NCBI GenBank assembly: GCA_028713555.1
Contig: JAQTOA010000004.1
Location: 62,001-126,000 of the forward strand
Origin: Sterolibacterium sp.
GTDB lineage: Bacteria; Pseudomonadota; Gammaproteobacteria; Burkholderiales; Rhodocyclaceae
Length of the DNA stretch: 64,000 bases
Direction: 5' to 3'
Of this stretch, positions 8,874 through 16,604 are shown one piece after another. The notes under the pieces were generated by a model. The model was not told the origin of the DNA. It was given only the letters and a program-made list of their open reading frames with translations, and did no database searches. Made by a program: the position numbers and the translations under genes. Position 1 is the first letter of the stretch. The number at the start of each line of letters is the position of its first letter.

Positions 8874-8888
8874 ATTGATGTTATCAAT
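8874..8888. promoter_or_regulatory. Short inverted repeat in the ctaC leader
   Basis: ATTGAT and ATCAAT face each other across 3 bases, 44 bases upstream of the ctaC ATG and downstream of the likely transcription start. It resembles an FNR/ANR half-site pair, but the spacer is 3 rather than 4 bases. It could be a regulator site or a weak RNA hairpin. Confidence 0.4.
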
Positions 8889-8904
8889 CTGCCAACATGA
8901 TTGT

Positions 8905-8926
8905 GGCTTTGTATAATAACAAAGCC
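8905..8926. promoter_or_regulatory. Perfect 8-base inverted repeat over the ctaC -10 element (candidate operator)
   Basis: GGCTTTGT and ACAAAGCC are exact inverted repeats separated by ATAATA. The left arm and spacer cover the probable -10 hexamer of the ctaC promoter, the classic place for a repressor or redox regulator to act. The regulator is not identified. Confidence 0.55.
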
Positions 8927-8936
8927 AGTTAGTCAA
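8910..8936 (-). promoter_or_regulatory. Probable promoter of the ctaC oxidase operon
   Basis: On the minus strand TTGACT (8931-8936) is followed after 15 bases by TATACA (8910-8915). The spacer is a little short for sigma-70. It is the best match in the 290 bases upstream of ctaC and lies about 80 bases before the start codon. Confidence 0.45.
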
Positions 8937-8968
8937 CTATTATTTCCCAGCACGGCATTCGTCACTGT

Positions 8969-9006
8969 CCGATTCCGCGACAAGCTGATTTTTGTCGCGG
9001 AATCGG
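8969..9006. repeat. Perfect 15-base inverted repeat (hairpin) between ctaC and the AmmeMemoRadiSam genes
   Basis: CCGATTCCGCGACAA at 8969-8983 is exactly complementary to 8992-9006, with an 8-base loop. No run of T follows on either strand, so it is not a typical intrinsic terminator. It lies downstream of the amrS stop (9121) and upstream of the ctaC promoter. It could act as a 3'-end stabiliser, a terminator without T-run, or a protein-binding site. Confidence 0.6.
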
Positions 9007-9120
9007 GGGTGAATTCATAGTACCTTTGCTCGCACGACGTCTGTCCAAAGGGTCCTTGTCATGCAATTTCGCGCCAGCGCTACCGCCTTCGCGATCTATC
9101 AAGCCATTGAACCCGGCGGG

Positions 9121-10206
9121 CTATGCCTGCGCCATTCTGACCGGAATCCGCCGCGCGCCGAATGGCCGATCGAAGTGGCCGTAGCGGCCAGCGATGGCGC
9201 TGCCGCAAGCTTTGCAGCAACCCAAATCGGTTAGCTCGTAAGCGAGAATTTCATACCAGTCGCGCACGATCGCCGGCTTATGGCAATTCGGGCAATAAGT
9301 GGTGTCGCCCTCCTGGTCATGCACATTGCCCGTATAGACATAGCGCAGGCCGGCATCCAACGCGATGCGCCGGGCACGGGCCAAGGTTTGCGGCGAAGTC
9401 GGCGGAGCATCGAGCAGCTTGTAATCCGGGTGAAAGGCGGAGAAGTGCAGTGGCACGTCGGGACCGAGTTCCTTTGCGACCCACTTGGCGAGTTCGCCGA
9501 TTTCCTTCTCCGCGTCGTTGTGTCCAGGAATCAGCAGGGTGGTAATCTCCAGCCAGCAGTCAGTTTCATGATGCACATAGGCTAGCGTTTCGAGCACATC
9601 CTTGAGGTGACCGACACAGAGTTTGAAATAAAACTCTTCGGTAAACGCCTTCAGGTCGATGTTGGCGGCGTCCATTTTGGCGTAGAACTCGCGGCGCGGC
9701 GCGGCGCGCATGTAGCCGGCAGTGACGGCCACCGTCTGAATGTTGTTTGCATGGCAGGCATCAGCGCAATCCATGGCGTATTCGGCGAAGATCACCGGGT
9801 CGTTATAGGTGAAGGCGACGCTCTTGCAGCCATTCGCAGCAGCGGCCTGGGCGATGGCTTCGGGAGTGGCGGCATCCATCAGCGTGTCCATCTCGCGCGA
9901 CTTGGAAATGTCCCAGTTCTGGCAAAACTTGCAGGCCAGGTTGCAGCCGGCGGTACCGAATGAAAGCACGCTGGAGCCGGGATAAAAATTGTAAAGCGGC
10001 TTTTTCTCGATCGGGTCGATGCAGAAACCCGAACTGCGGCCGTAGGTGGTCAGCACCATCTGGCCATCGCGCATGGCCCGGACGAAGCAGGCGCCGCGCT
10101 GTCCCTCGTGCAGTTTGCAGTCGCGCGGGCAAAGGTCGCACTGAATCCGGACTTCCTCCAGCGTGTGCCACCAGCGCGCCGGATGTTGGCTTTCGACGAC
10201 GCTCAT
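9121..10206 (-). CDS. amrS: AmmeMemoRadiSam system radical SAM enzyme
   Basis: A 361-residue radical SAM protein of the PflA-like family. The SAM/iron-sulfur motif is CNLACKFC (C88, C92, C95). An N-terminal cysteine set (C23, C26, C30, C40; CDLCPRDC...GAC) and a C-terminal pair of CxxC knuckles (CPNC and CKAC) suggest further metal binding. The start is ATG 10206, which overlaps the amrA stop in ATGA; the in-frame GTG-region 15 bases upstream would lie inside amrA. It is the last of three coupled genes with the AMMECR1 and MEMO1 homologues. The family set is well known by genomics, but the substrate is not settled as far as I know. Confidence 0.93.
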   Translation of the reverse strand: MSVVESQHPARWWHTLEEVRIQCDLCPRDCKLHEGQRGACFVRAMRDGQMVLTTYGRSSGFCIDPIEKKPLYNFYPGSSVLSFGTAGCNLACKFCQNWDISKSREMDTLMDAATPEAIAQAAAANGCKSVAFTYNDPVIFAEYAMDCADACHANNIQTVAVTAGYMRAAPRREFYAKMDAANIDLKAFTEEFYFKLCVGHLKDVLETLAYVHHETDCWLEITTLLIPGHNDAEKEIGELAKWVAKELGPDVPLHFSAFHPDYKLLDAPPTSPQTLARARRIALDAGLRYVYTGNVHDQEGDTTYCPNCHKPAIVRDWYEILAYELTDLGCCKACGSAIAGRYGHFDRPFGARRIPVRMAQA

Positions 10207-10772
10207 CGCGCTTCCTTCCACTTTCGCACCTGGTAGCGCGACAACTTGATGTCCATGCTCCAGAAGTCCTGCGGCAGACCGGCCTTGCGTTTCAACTGGG
10301 CCATGAATTGCCGCCGATCCGGAAGGCTTTCCCAGACCTGCGGCAGAAAGGTGCCGCGATGCTTACCGTATTCGAGAATGACCCCATCGATGAGAGGGCG
10401 AAGTTGTCCGATGGCGTCGGCTTCGCTGGCGTAGCTCATTGGCCGGGCGGGCGTCAGCAAGGAAACTTCGACACGTGTATCGGCCAGTTCCTCCGCTGTC
10501 AAGGGAGGAAAACGCGGGTCGTGAAAAGCCGCGGCACGGGCGTTGGCAACGATATCCTCGCGCAACGGGCGCCAGGCTTCCAGGGAGCCGATGCAGCCAC
10601 GCAACTCCCCATCCCTGGTGAGCGTGACGAAAACAGCGCCAGGCTGGGATAGTTCCGGACCAGCCGGCAGCCCGGAATTGCTTGACTGCGCGACGCCCAG
10701 TGCTTCGGCAATCGCATTTCGAGCCATCAGCAACAAGGTGTTTCCCAATTCGTCGGGAATCTCATTGGACAT
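10203..10772 (-). CDS. amrA: AmmeMemoRadiSam system protein A (AMMECR1 domain)
   Basis: A homologue of human AMMECR1, 189 residues from ATG 10772. The family signature region is visible as FVTLTRDGELRGCIGSLEAWRPL, followed by NARAAAFHDPRFPPLTAEEL and the EVSLLTP strand. The C-terminal part (FLPQVWESLPDRRQFMAQLKRKAGLP) is also characteristic. ATG 10772 is preferred to the GTG at 10841 because it starts just before the conserved domain and overlaps the amrB stop by 11 bases. Its function is unknown; the fold and its constant company with MEMO1 and a radical SAM enzyme suggest that they act on one substrate. Confidence 0.93.
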   Translation of the reverse strand: MSNEIPDELGNTLLLMARNAIAEALGVAQSSNSGLPAGPELSQPGAVFVTLTRDGELRGCIGSLEAWRPLREDIVANARAAAFHDPRFPPLTAEELADTRVEVSLLTPARPMSYASEADAIGQLRPLIDGVILEYGKHRGTFLPQVWESLPDRRQFMAQLKRKAGLPQDFWSMDIKLSRYQVRKWKEAR

Positions 10773-11574
10773 CGTCAACCTCTTCAATAAGGGCGAATGC
10801 ACCATAACCAACGACCCGCGAGCGGTCGCCAGCGGTATCACCCGAGTTGCGCAGGTCGAGCAGTTGCGCCTTCAAACCGCGTTGCCTGGCGCACAGCAGC
10901 AATCCATTCACCGGGGTAGCGCCACAGGCCTGCTCATGGCTGGCAAGCTGATGCAATGCCACGATCTGCCGAGCCGTTTCGCGATCGAGGCGTTGCGCAT
11001 CGGCGTAAGGATGATAGTGGGACAGGTCGGAGCTGATGACAATCAAGGTCTCCGTTCCTCCCCAAACCAGATCAAGCACTTCGGCGACCTCCACGTCGCT
11101 GGCCATGCCGACTGCCAGGGGAATCAATTTGAACTCCTTGAGGACGGTCTGCAGGAAAGGCAGTTGCACTTCCAACGAATGTTCGAGGGCATGCGCCGCA
11201 TCGCTTTGTTGCACCTGCGGCAGGTTCAGCAGCCCTGCCATGGCTTCCGTATCGAGCGGAACTTGCCCCAACGGCGTTGCGAAAGCGGCACTCATGGGCA
11301 AGGCCAAGCCGCGCACCGCCACCCGATGCGTCGGTCCCAGCAATACGACGCGGCGAATGCTGTCGCGCGCCGAAGCAACACAGGCATAAGCACTGGCGGC
11401 AACCGCCCCGGAGTAAACGTAGCCGGCGTGCGGCACAATGAGCGCTTTCGGCGCTGTTACCAAGCCTATGCCGGCGCCAGCCAGAAAATTATTAACTTCA
11501 TTCGCCAGAGAAGACAACGAGCCTGGGTAAAACATCCCGGCAACGGCCGGGGAACGGATAGACAACTCGTCCAC
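10762..11574 (-). CDS. amrB: AmmeMemoRadiSam system protein B (MEMO1 family)
   Basis: A homologue of human MEMO1, 270 residues from GTG 11574, which has a strong AAGGAGG ribosome site 6 bases upstream; the longer frame to 11631 is not supported. The fold is related to extradiol dioxygenases. The residues matching the metal site of human MEMO1 are visible: H49 in [10 protein letters not shown]83 in GPTHR and C227 in [15 protein letters not shown] (131-139) and DLSHYHPY (183-190) are also conserved. An intact metal site suggests an active redox or metal-binding protein. It is the first gene of the module and is divergent from ispD. Confidence 0.93.
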   Translation of the reverse strand: MDELSIRSPAVAGMFYPGSLSSLANEVNNFLAGAGIGLVTAPKALIVPHAGYVYSGAVAASAYACVASARDSIRRVVLLGPTHRVAVRGLALPMSAAFATPLGQVPLDTEAMAGLLNLPQVQQSDAAHALEHSLEVQLPFLQTVLKEFKLIPLAVGMASDVEVAEVLDLVWGGTETLIVISSDLSHYHPYADAQRLDRETARQIVALHQLASHEQACGATPVNGLLLCARQRGLKAQLLDLRNSGDTAGDRSRVVGYGAFALIEEVDDVQ

Positions 11575-11681
11575 GGTGCACCTCCTTCGGAAATAAAATG
11601 AGGATGCTGACGCCAAGAAAATCCATTGCAATTTTTTCGCTCAGAGTGGCATTGGTTGATTCTAATCCTTACAATCACGCC

Positions 11682-12386
11682 ATGACTGCTTCTTCTGCCT
11701 ATTTCGCCCTGGTTCCCGCTGCGGGTAGCGGGGCGCGCATGGGTGGCGAACGCCCGAAACAATATCTGCCGCTGGCGGGCCAGCCCTTGCTTTTCCATGC
11801 GCTCGCCACGCTTTGTTCCGTACCACGGATTACGCGAGTCTTTGTCATACTGGCGCCAGATGATATTGAATGGAGTCGCCACGATTGGTCGTCGCTTGGA
11901 CCCAAACTGGCCCCCCTCTTCTACGGTGGCGCAACTCGCGCCGAAAGCGTGCGGAATGGACTGCGAGCTACCGCCGCACAGGTGCAGCCACGCGACTGGA
12001 TGCTGGTGCATGATGCGGCGCGACCCTGTCTGGCTCCTTGGCATGTGGATGCATTGATTGACGGCGTCGGCGACGATGATGACGGCGGTATTTTGGCCGT
12101 ACCGGTCACCGACACGCTGAAACGCGCCGACGAGAGCGGGAAAATCGGCGCTACAGTGGCGCGTGAAACTCTTTGGCAGGCGCAGACGCCACAGATGTTC
12201 CGTCACGTCTATCTGCGCCGTGCCCTGGAGAACCACGCCAGTGTTACCGATGAAGCGAGCGCCATGGAAGCCCTCGGTTTCCATCCCAAGCTGGTAGCGG
12301 GAGATCCGACCAATTTCAAGGTCACTTATCCAGTCGATCTGCTCCTCGCCGGGTGGATCCTGCAACATCGCGGAGATGAGACATGA
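11682..12386 (+). CDS. ispD: 2-C-methyl-D-erythritol 4-phosphate cytidylyltransferase
   Basis: Third step of the MEP isoprenoid pathway: transfers CMP from CTP to methylerythritol phosphate. The 234-residue protein shows the CTP-binding P-loop-like segment [21 protein letters not shown] at residues 11-31. It continues with [23 protein letters not shown] and the AVPVTDTLK and TPQMFR segments. ATG 11682 is used because the residues upstream are not family-like. The stop overlaps the ispF start by 4 bases, the usual ispDF arrangement. Confidence 0.97.
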   Translation: MTASSAYFALVPAAGSGARMGGERPKQYLPLAGQPLLFHALATLCSVPRITRVFVILAPDDIEWSRHDWSSLGPKLAPLFYGGATRAESVRNGLRATAAQVQPRDWMLVHDAARPCLAPWHVDALIDGVGDDDDGGILAVPVTDTLKRADESGKIGATVARETLWQAQTPQMFRHVYLRRALENHASVTDEASAMEALGFHPKLVAGDPTNFKVTYPVDLLLAGWILQHRGDET

Positions 12387-12877
12387 ACATGCGCATTGGC
12401 CAGGGATTCGACGTTCATCCCTTGGTGCCGGGACGGAAATTGTTGCTTGGCGGCGTCGAGATTCCCTTTGATCGCGGACTGCACGGCCATTCCGACGCCG
12501 ACGTGCTCCTGCACGCGATCACCGACGCTTTGCTCGGGGCGGCAGGATTGGGCGATATCGGACGGCATTTTCCGGATAGCGACCAGCGTTGGGCGGGCGC
12601 CGACAGCCGCGTGCTGCTGCGCGCGGCGATGAAAGCGGTGCGCGAGGCCGGCTGGCATGTCGGCAACGTCGATGCCACGGTAGTAGCCCAAGCGCCGCGC
12701 ATCGCAGCCTATGTCAGCGCCATGGAGGCCAACATTGCCGCCGATCTCGATATCGAGGCCGGTAGCGTGAATATCAAGGGCAAGACGACCGAGCGCCTTG
12801 GCTTTACCGGCCGCGGCGAAGGCATCGCTGCACAAGCAGTGGCGCTGTTGCTGTCAGTCGGGCCAGCCAGGGACTAG
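12383..12877 (+). CDS. ispF: 2-C-methyl-D-erythritol 2,4-cyclodiphosphate synthase
   Basis: Fifth step of the MEP pathway: cyclises CDP-methylerythritol phosphate with release of CMP. The 164 residues contain the zinc ligands D10, H12 (GFDVHPL) and H44 ([12 protein letters not shown]), the IGRHFPDSD loop and the C-terminal [25 protein letters not shown] signature. Length is normal for the family. It is coupled to ispD by an ATGA overlap. Together with dxr (43727) the window holds three MEP-pathway enzymes. Confidence 0.97.
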   Translation: MNMRIGQGFDVHPLVPGRKLLLGGVEIPFDRGLHGHSDADVLLHAITDALLGAAGLGDIGRHFPDSDQRWAGADSRVLLRAAMKAVREAGWHVGNVDATVVAQAPRIAAYVSAMEANIAADLDIEAGSVNIKGKTTERLGFTGRGEGIAAQAVALLLSVGPARD

Positions 12878-12914
12878 AATGCCATATTCATTTTCAGTTA
12901 CCTGAGGAACTTCC

Positions 12915-13439
12915 GTGATATTCGGCTTGTTTGGCAGCAAGACTTTCTCGCCGAGGCTTGAGCGCCTGCGTTCGCTGTCGCTATTCATCAATCTGACTCC
13001 ACGCGAGCTGAAAATTGTCGATAGCCTGCTGCACGAGCGACAATTTCTTAAGGATGAAGTGATTTTCGACGAAGGGGAAGAAGGGCAGGCGATCTACATC
13101 GTTATTGAAGGCAGCGTGCTGATTTGCCGCCAGATCAATTCCGCGGACACCCGTATTCCCCGAGTCAGGCGGCGCGGAGATAGCATTGATGGTCGTATTG
13201 CCGAACTCGGACCGGGAACCTTTTTCGGCGACCTGGCGTTGCTCGGTAACACACCGCGCGGTGCGCAGGCCAGGGCAGCGACCAACTGCAAATTGGCCGT
13301 ATTCTTTCGCGCCGACTTCATGACCCTGCTTGAAACCCAAGCCTTGCTTGCCTCAAAAATTTCACTCCAATTGGCTCGTCATATCGGCCTTCGTCTGCGT
13401 GAAGCGAACTTGGGGGCGCACAGCGGGCAACACTTATGA
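12915..13439 (+). CDS. Cyclic nucleotide-binding domain protein without a DNA-binding domain
   Basis: A 174-residue protein starting at GTG 12915 behind a GAGGA ribosome site. It is made of a single CAP/CNB beta-roll: VIFDEGEEGQAIYIVIEGSVLICR, then the phosphate-binding cassette FFGDLALLGNTPRGAQARA near residues 97-115. No helix-turn-helix follows, so it is not a CRP-type transcription factor. It probably senses cAMP or c-di-GMP, or is a structural CNB domain. Its stop overlaps the next gene (ATGA), so it may regulate that membrane protein; this is inferred from the coupling. Confidence 0.85.
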   Translation: MIFGLFGSKTFSPRLERLRSLSLFINLTPRELKIVDSLLHERQFLKDEVIFDEGEEGQAIYIVIEGSVLICRQINSADTRIPRVRRRGDSIDGRIAELGPGTFFGDLALLGNTPRGAQARAATNCKLAVFFRADFMTLLETQALLASKISLQLARHIGLRLREANLGAHSGQHL

Positions 13440-14551
13440 GACCACCTGCGCACAGTTCCGGTCCGATTGCCTGGGCGGCAATCATCGCCACGACTTGTCT
13501 GCTGCTGCTCGTCTTCCAGAAAATACTGTTCCTGGTCGTGCCGTTTCTGCTGGCATTGATTCTCTACTACCTGCTCTACGCGCCGATGCGAAAGTTGCTG
13601 CTGTCCGGCATGAGTCGCGCCGCTGCGGCCACCACGGCAATTCTGGCATCACTGCTGGGACTGGCGATATGCGGCATGTTGCTGCTGCCCTGGATTTCAA
13701 CCCACATGTTCGACTGGCAGGCATCGGTGGAACATTACCTGCAAGGCGGTATCAACATGCTGAACCGCACCTTGACCGGGATGGAGGATCGTTTTGCGGT
13801 ATTGCACCGCGCCCACCTGGCCACAACCGTCGCCGATCGCCTGAACGATTTTACCGGCAGCTTCGCTGAGCGTTACCTCGCACCGATCGCCTTGGGCGTT
13901 GCGGCATGGACCCCATCCCTATTGCTGGCGCCATTCCTGTCCTTCTTCTTTCTCAAGGATGGCCGCGATTTTCAGCACTTTCTGAGCCGCGCCGTGCCGA
14001 ATGCTTTTTTCGAGAAAACCCTGTATTTGCTGAATGAAGTCGATCAGGCGGCGCGTGCCTATTTTCTGGGCCTCTTCAACCTTACCCTGCTCGATACCGT
14101 GACTTTAGCCTTCGGTCTATGGCTGATGGATATGCCGGCACCGCTGGGATTGGGTTTGATTGCCGCCGTGCTGGCCTGGGTACCCTACGTCGGCAGTATT
14201 CTTGGCGGTTTGCTGGTCATACTGGTGGCGGCAACCGACTTTCCGGCAGAGCCGCTGATGGTCACCTGGGCGATCGGCTTGTTCATTCTGGTGCGTCTGC
14301 TCGATGATTTCCTCTATATGCCACTGACCATCGGCAAAAACTTGCATATGCATCCGCTGGTGACAGTCCTGATGATTTTCATTGGCGGTGCCGTTGCCGG
14401 TATCCTTGGATTGATGCTGGTGCTGCCGGTTCTAGGCGTGGTGATGGTGATCGGCGACACCATCGGCGCGGTGGTGAGCGACCCGCGCCTGATGGCGCGC
14501 TATCGCCACGGCCAGTCATTGCGCAAGGCGCAGGCGAGCGCGGACTTGTAG
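13436..14551 (+). CDS. PerM/AI-2E family membrane permease
   Basis: A 371-residue polytopic membrane protein of the AI-2E exporter (PerM/TqsA) family, with about eight membrane helices. Typical features are an N-terminal pair of helices, the central FLSFFFLKDGRDF segment near residue 170, and the C-terminal LGLIAAVLAWVPYVGSILG and LDDFLYMPLTIGKNLHMHPLVTVL blocks. Members transport small molecules or ions; the substrate cannot be read from sequence. The start overlaps the stop of the CNB-domain gene by 4 bases. It converges with envZ, with 2 bases between the stops. Confidence 0.88.
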   Translation: MRPPAHSSGPIAWAAIIATTCLLLLVFQKILFLVVPFLLALILYYLLYAPMRKLLLSGMSRAAAATTAILASLLGLAICGMLLLPWISTHMFDWQASVEHYLQGGINMLNRTLTGMEDRFAVLHRAHLATTVADRLNDFTGSFAERYLAPIALGVAAWTPSLLLAPFLSFFFLKDGRDFQHFLSRAVPNAFFEKTLYLLNEVDQAARAYFLGLFNLTLLDTVTLAFGLWLMDMPAPLGLGLIAAVLAWVPYVGSILGGLLVILVAATDFPAEPLMVTWAIGLFILVRLLDDFLYMPLTIGKNLHMHPLVTVLMIFIGGAVAGILGLMLVLPVLGVVMVIGDTIGAVVSDPRLMARYRHGQSLRKAQASADL

Positions 14552-14553
14552 CT

Positions 14554-15879
14554 TTACCTATTGGGGCTAGAGGTTGCAACCGGCAGAGAGACTTGTGCTA
14601 CCAGGCCACCGCCGTCGCGCGCCAGCAAACTCAGTTTGCCACCATGGCTGCGCGCGATCCGGTCAACGATAGCCAATCCCAGCCCCGCGCCGCTGACGTT
14701 GCTGCGTGCCGTGTCGAAACGAGTAAAGGGCAACTTAAGACGTTCGACCTCTTGCGCGGGGATCCCGCTGCCACGATCACAGACTTCGATCAAAATTTCA
14801 TGCTTGACCTGTTTCAGAACGAGCAGCACCGGCAGTTCTTCTCCTGCATACCGCAGCGCGTTGTCGATCAAATTGGCGACCGCGCGGCGCAAGCCTTGTG
14901 GCCGCACCTGCAGGCATGGCAGCACGGCGAGATCGGTTTCAATCGGTAGGCCACGTCGGGTGTACTGTGCGGCGAGATCCTTGAGCAAGTCGGCAAGATC
15001 GGTTTCCTGCAAGGCTTCTCCGGAAGCCGCATGGGCAAAATCGAGGAACTGGCCAATCGTCTGATCCATCTCTTCGATATCGATGACCATGCTTTCGCGG
15101 GTTTTCTCGTCGGCGCCGGAGAGTTCGATGCTCATGCGCAACCGGGTCAATGGCGTGCGCAAATCGTGGGAAATGCCGGCAAGAATCAGCGCACGATCAT
15201 GGTCGAGGCGGGCGAGATCGGTTGTCATCTGATTGAAGGCATACGCCAGGGTGGCTATCTCGGATGGCCCACTTTCCTCGACGGGGGGTGGCGTACGACC
15301 TCGACCGATCTCCATAGCGGCGCTGGAGAGTGCCTTCAGCGGCCTGGTGATACGGAACATGATCAGATAGGCTCCGGCGAGAGATAGCAGGAGGGCCGCC
15401 AAGCCCCATCCCATCCATTGCCAGCGTACTGCGCGTTCGATGCGCTCACGGGGTAGGGCGACCCAGTATTCATCCTCTTCATCGATGTGAAAGCTGACAA
15501 ACACTGCTTTTTCCCCATTGCGTTCCAGCGTCAGGCGGGTCTGTGGTCCGAGTTCCTGACGCAATTGCTCGGCGACCAGTTGTAATGTGGGACGATCCGG
15601 AAGCGGTGCGATGGCCTCATTTTCCTCGACCGGATAAATATGGATACCTTCGCGATCGGAAAGCTCCAACAGGAGGGCATGACGTTTGTCAGGGTGGGCG
15701 CTGATAAGAGCGCTACGGGTCAGATTCACCACGCTCTCCATCAATTGCGCCAACTGACGCGCATGTGGTTCGCGATCATAAGCCCGGTATATGGCAAACC
15801 AGGCGAGCACCGACAACAACATCAGCACGGCGACCAGCAGAAAGGTTCGCCATAGCATGGTGCGTGGCCAGGGTTTCAT
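14554..15879 (-). CDS. envZ: EnvZ-like sensor histidine kinase
   Basis: A 441-residue inner-membrane histidine kinase. It has two membrane helices (~10-29 and ~154-173) flanking a periplasmic domain of about 120 residues, then HAMP (FRITRPLKALSSAAMEIGRG), the H-box GISHDLRTPLTRLRM near residue 233, and a HATPase domain with N-box NLIDNALRYAG, DRGSGIP and GAGLGLAIVDRI. HDLRTPLTRLR is typical of EnvZ. It overlaps the upstream ompR stop by one base (TGATG) and is therefore its partner. The signal sensed is not evident. Confidence 0.92.
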   Translation of the reverse strand: MKPWPRTMLWRTFLLVAVLMLLSVLAWFAIYRAYDREPHARQLAQLMESVVNLTRSALISAHPDKRHALLLELSDREGIHIYPVEENEAIAPLPDRPTLQLVAEQLRQELGPQTRLTLERNGEKAVFVSFHIDEEDEYWVALPRERIERAVRWQWMGWGLAALLLSLAGAYLIMFRITRPLKALSSAAMEIGRGRTPPPVEESGPSEIATLAYAFNQMTTDLARLDHDRALILAGISHDLRTPLTRLRMSIELSGADEKTRESMVIDIEEMDQTIGQFLDFAHAASGEALQETDLADLLKDLAAQYTRRGLPIETDLAVLPCLQVRPQGLRRAVANLIDNALRYAGEELPVLLVLKQVKHEILIEVCDRGSGIPAQEVERLKLPFTRFDTARSNVSGAGLGLAIVDRIARSHGGKLSLLARDGGGLVAQVSLPVATSSPNR

Positions 15880-16604
15880 CAGCCGTGTTTGACGCCGTCG
15901 GGAACATAGACATAGCCAAACCCCCAGATCGTCTGGACATAGCGGGGTTTGGTGTGATCCTCCTCGACCAGCTTTCTCAGACGAGAGATTTGCACATCGA
16001 TAGAACGATCAAAAACGTCATACTCGCGACCACGGGCCAATTCCATCAGTTTGTCGCGCGACAGCGGTTGGCGTGGATGTTGCACCAGGACTTTGAGTAC
16101 CGAGAACTCGCCGGTGGTCAACTGCGTCGTTGTGCCATTCCGACTCAGTTCGCGGGTGGCCAGATTCAGGCGCACGCTACCGAAAGAAACCGTCTCCTCC
16201 TCGGGCACTGGCGCGCCCGGCGGCGGTGCGGCGGTGCGCCGGCGCAACACGGCGTGGATACGGGCGACCAGTTCGCGCGGGTTGAACGGCTTGGGCAGAT
16301 AGTCGTCGGCGCCTATTTCAAGACCGATAATGCGGTCGATATCGTCGCCCTTGGCAGTCAGCATGATGATCGGCATGTCGTTCTTGGCGCCACGCAAGCG
16401 GCGGCAGATCGACAGCCCGTCTTCTCCGGGCAGCATCAGATCAAGCACCAGCAGGTCGTAGTTTTCCCGGATCAGCGCTTTGTCCATCGCCTCGGCATGT
16501 TCAGCCGGTTTGACTTCAAATCCCTGCTCGGTCAAGTAGCGCCTGAGCAATTCGCGCAAGCGCAGATCGTCATCGACGACCAGGATTTTTGGTTTTGCGC
16601 TCAT
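15879..16604 (-). CDS. ompR: OmpR-family response regulator
   Basis: A 241-residue two-component regulator. The receiver domain has the acidic pair VVDDDLRLRELL, the phosphorylation site LLVLDLMLPGEDG and the K of MLTAKGDD. The C-terminal winged helix (FSVLKVLVQHPRQPLSRDKL ... DRSIDVQISRLRKLVEEDHTKPRYVQTIWGFGYVYVPDG) is of the OmpR/PhoB type. The start is ATG 16604, where the conserved MSAKPKILVVDDD begins. This ATG overlaps the TGA of the large restriction-modification gene upstream, so ompR translation may depend on readers of that gene. That coupling is unusual and is reported as a finding. Confidence 0.94.
   Translation of the reverse strand: MSAKPKILVVDDDLRLRELLRRYLTEQGFEVKPAEHAEAMDKALIRENYDLLVLDLMLPGEDGLSICRRLRGAKNDMPIIMLTAKGDDIDRIIGLEIGADDYLPKPFNPRELVARIHAVLRRRTAAPPPGAPVPEEETVSFGSVRLNLATRELSRNGTTTQLTTGEFSVLKVLVQHPRQPLSRDKLMELARGREYDVFDRSIDVQISRLRKLVEEDHTKPRYVQTIWGFGYVYVPDGVKHG

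Noticed and set aside
8874..8888. Classic FNR/ANR box
   Set aside because: The symmetric arms are separated by 3 rather than 4 bases, so I list it only as an unassigned palindrome.
9061..9120. Small gene starting at ATG 9061
   Set aside because: It has no ribosome site and runs into amrS on the other strand without conserved features.
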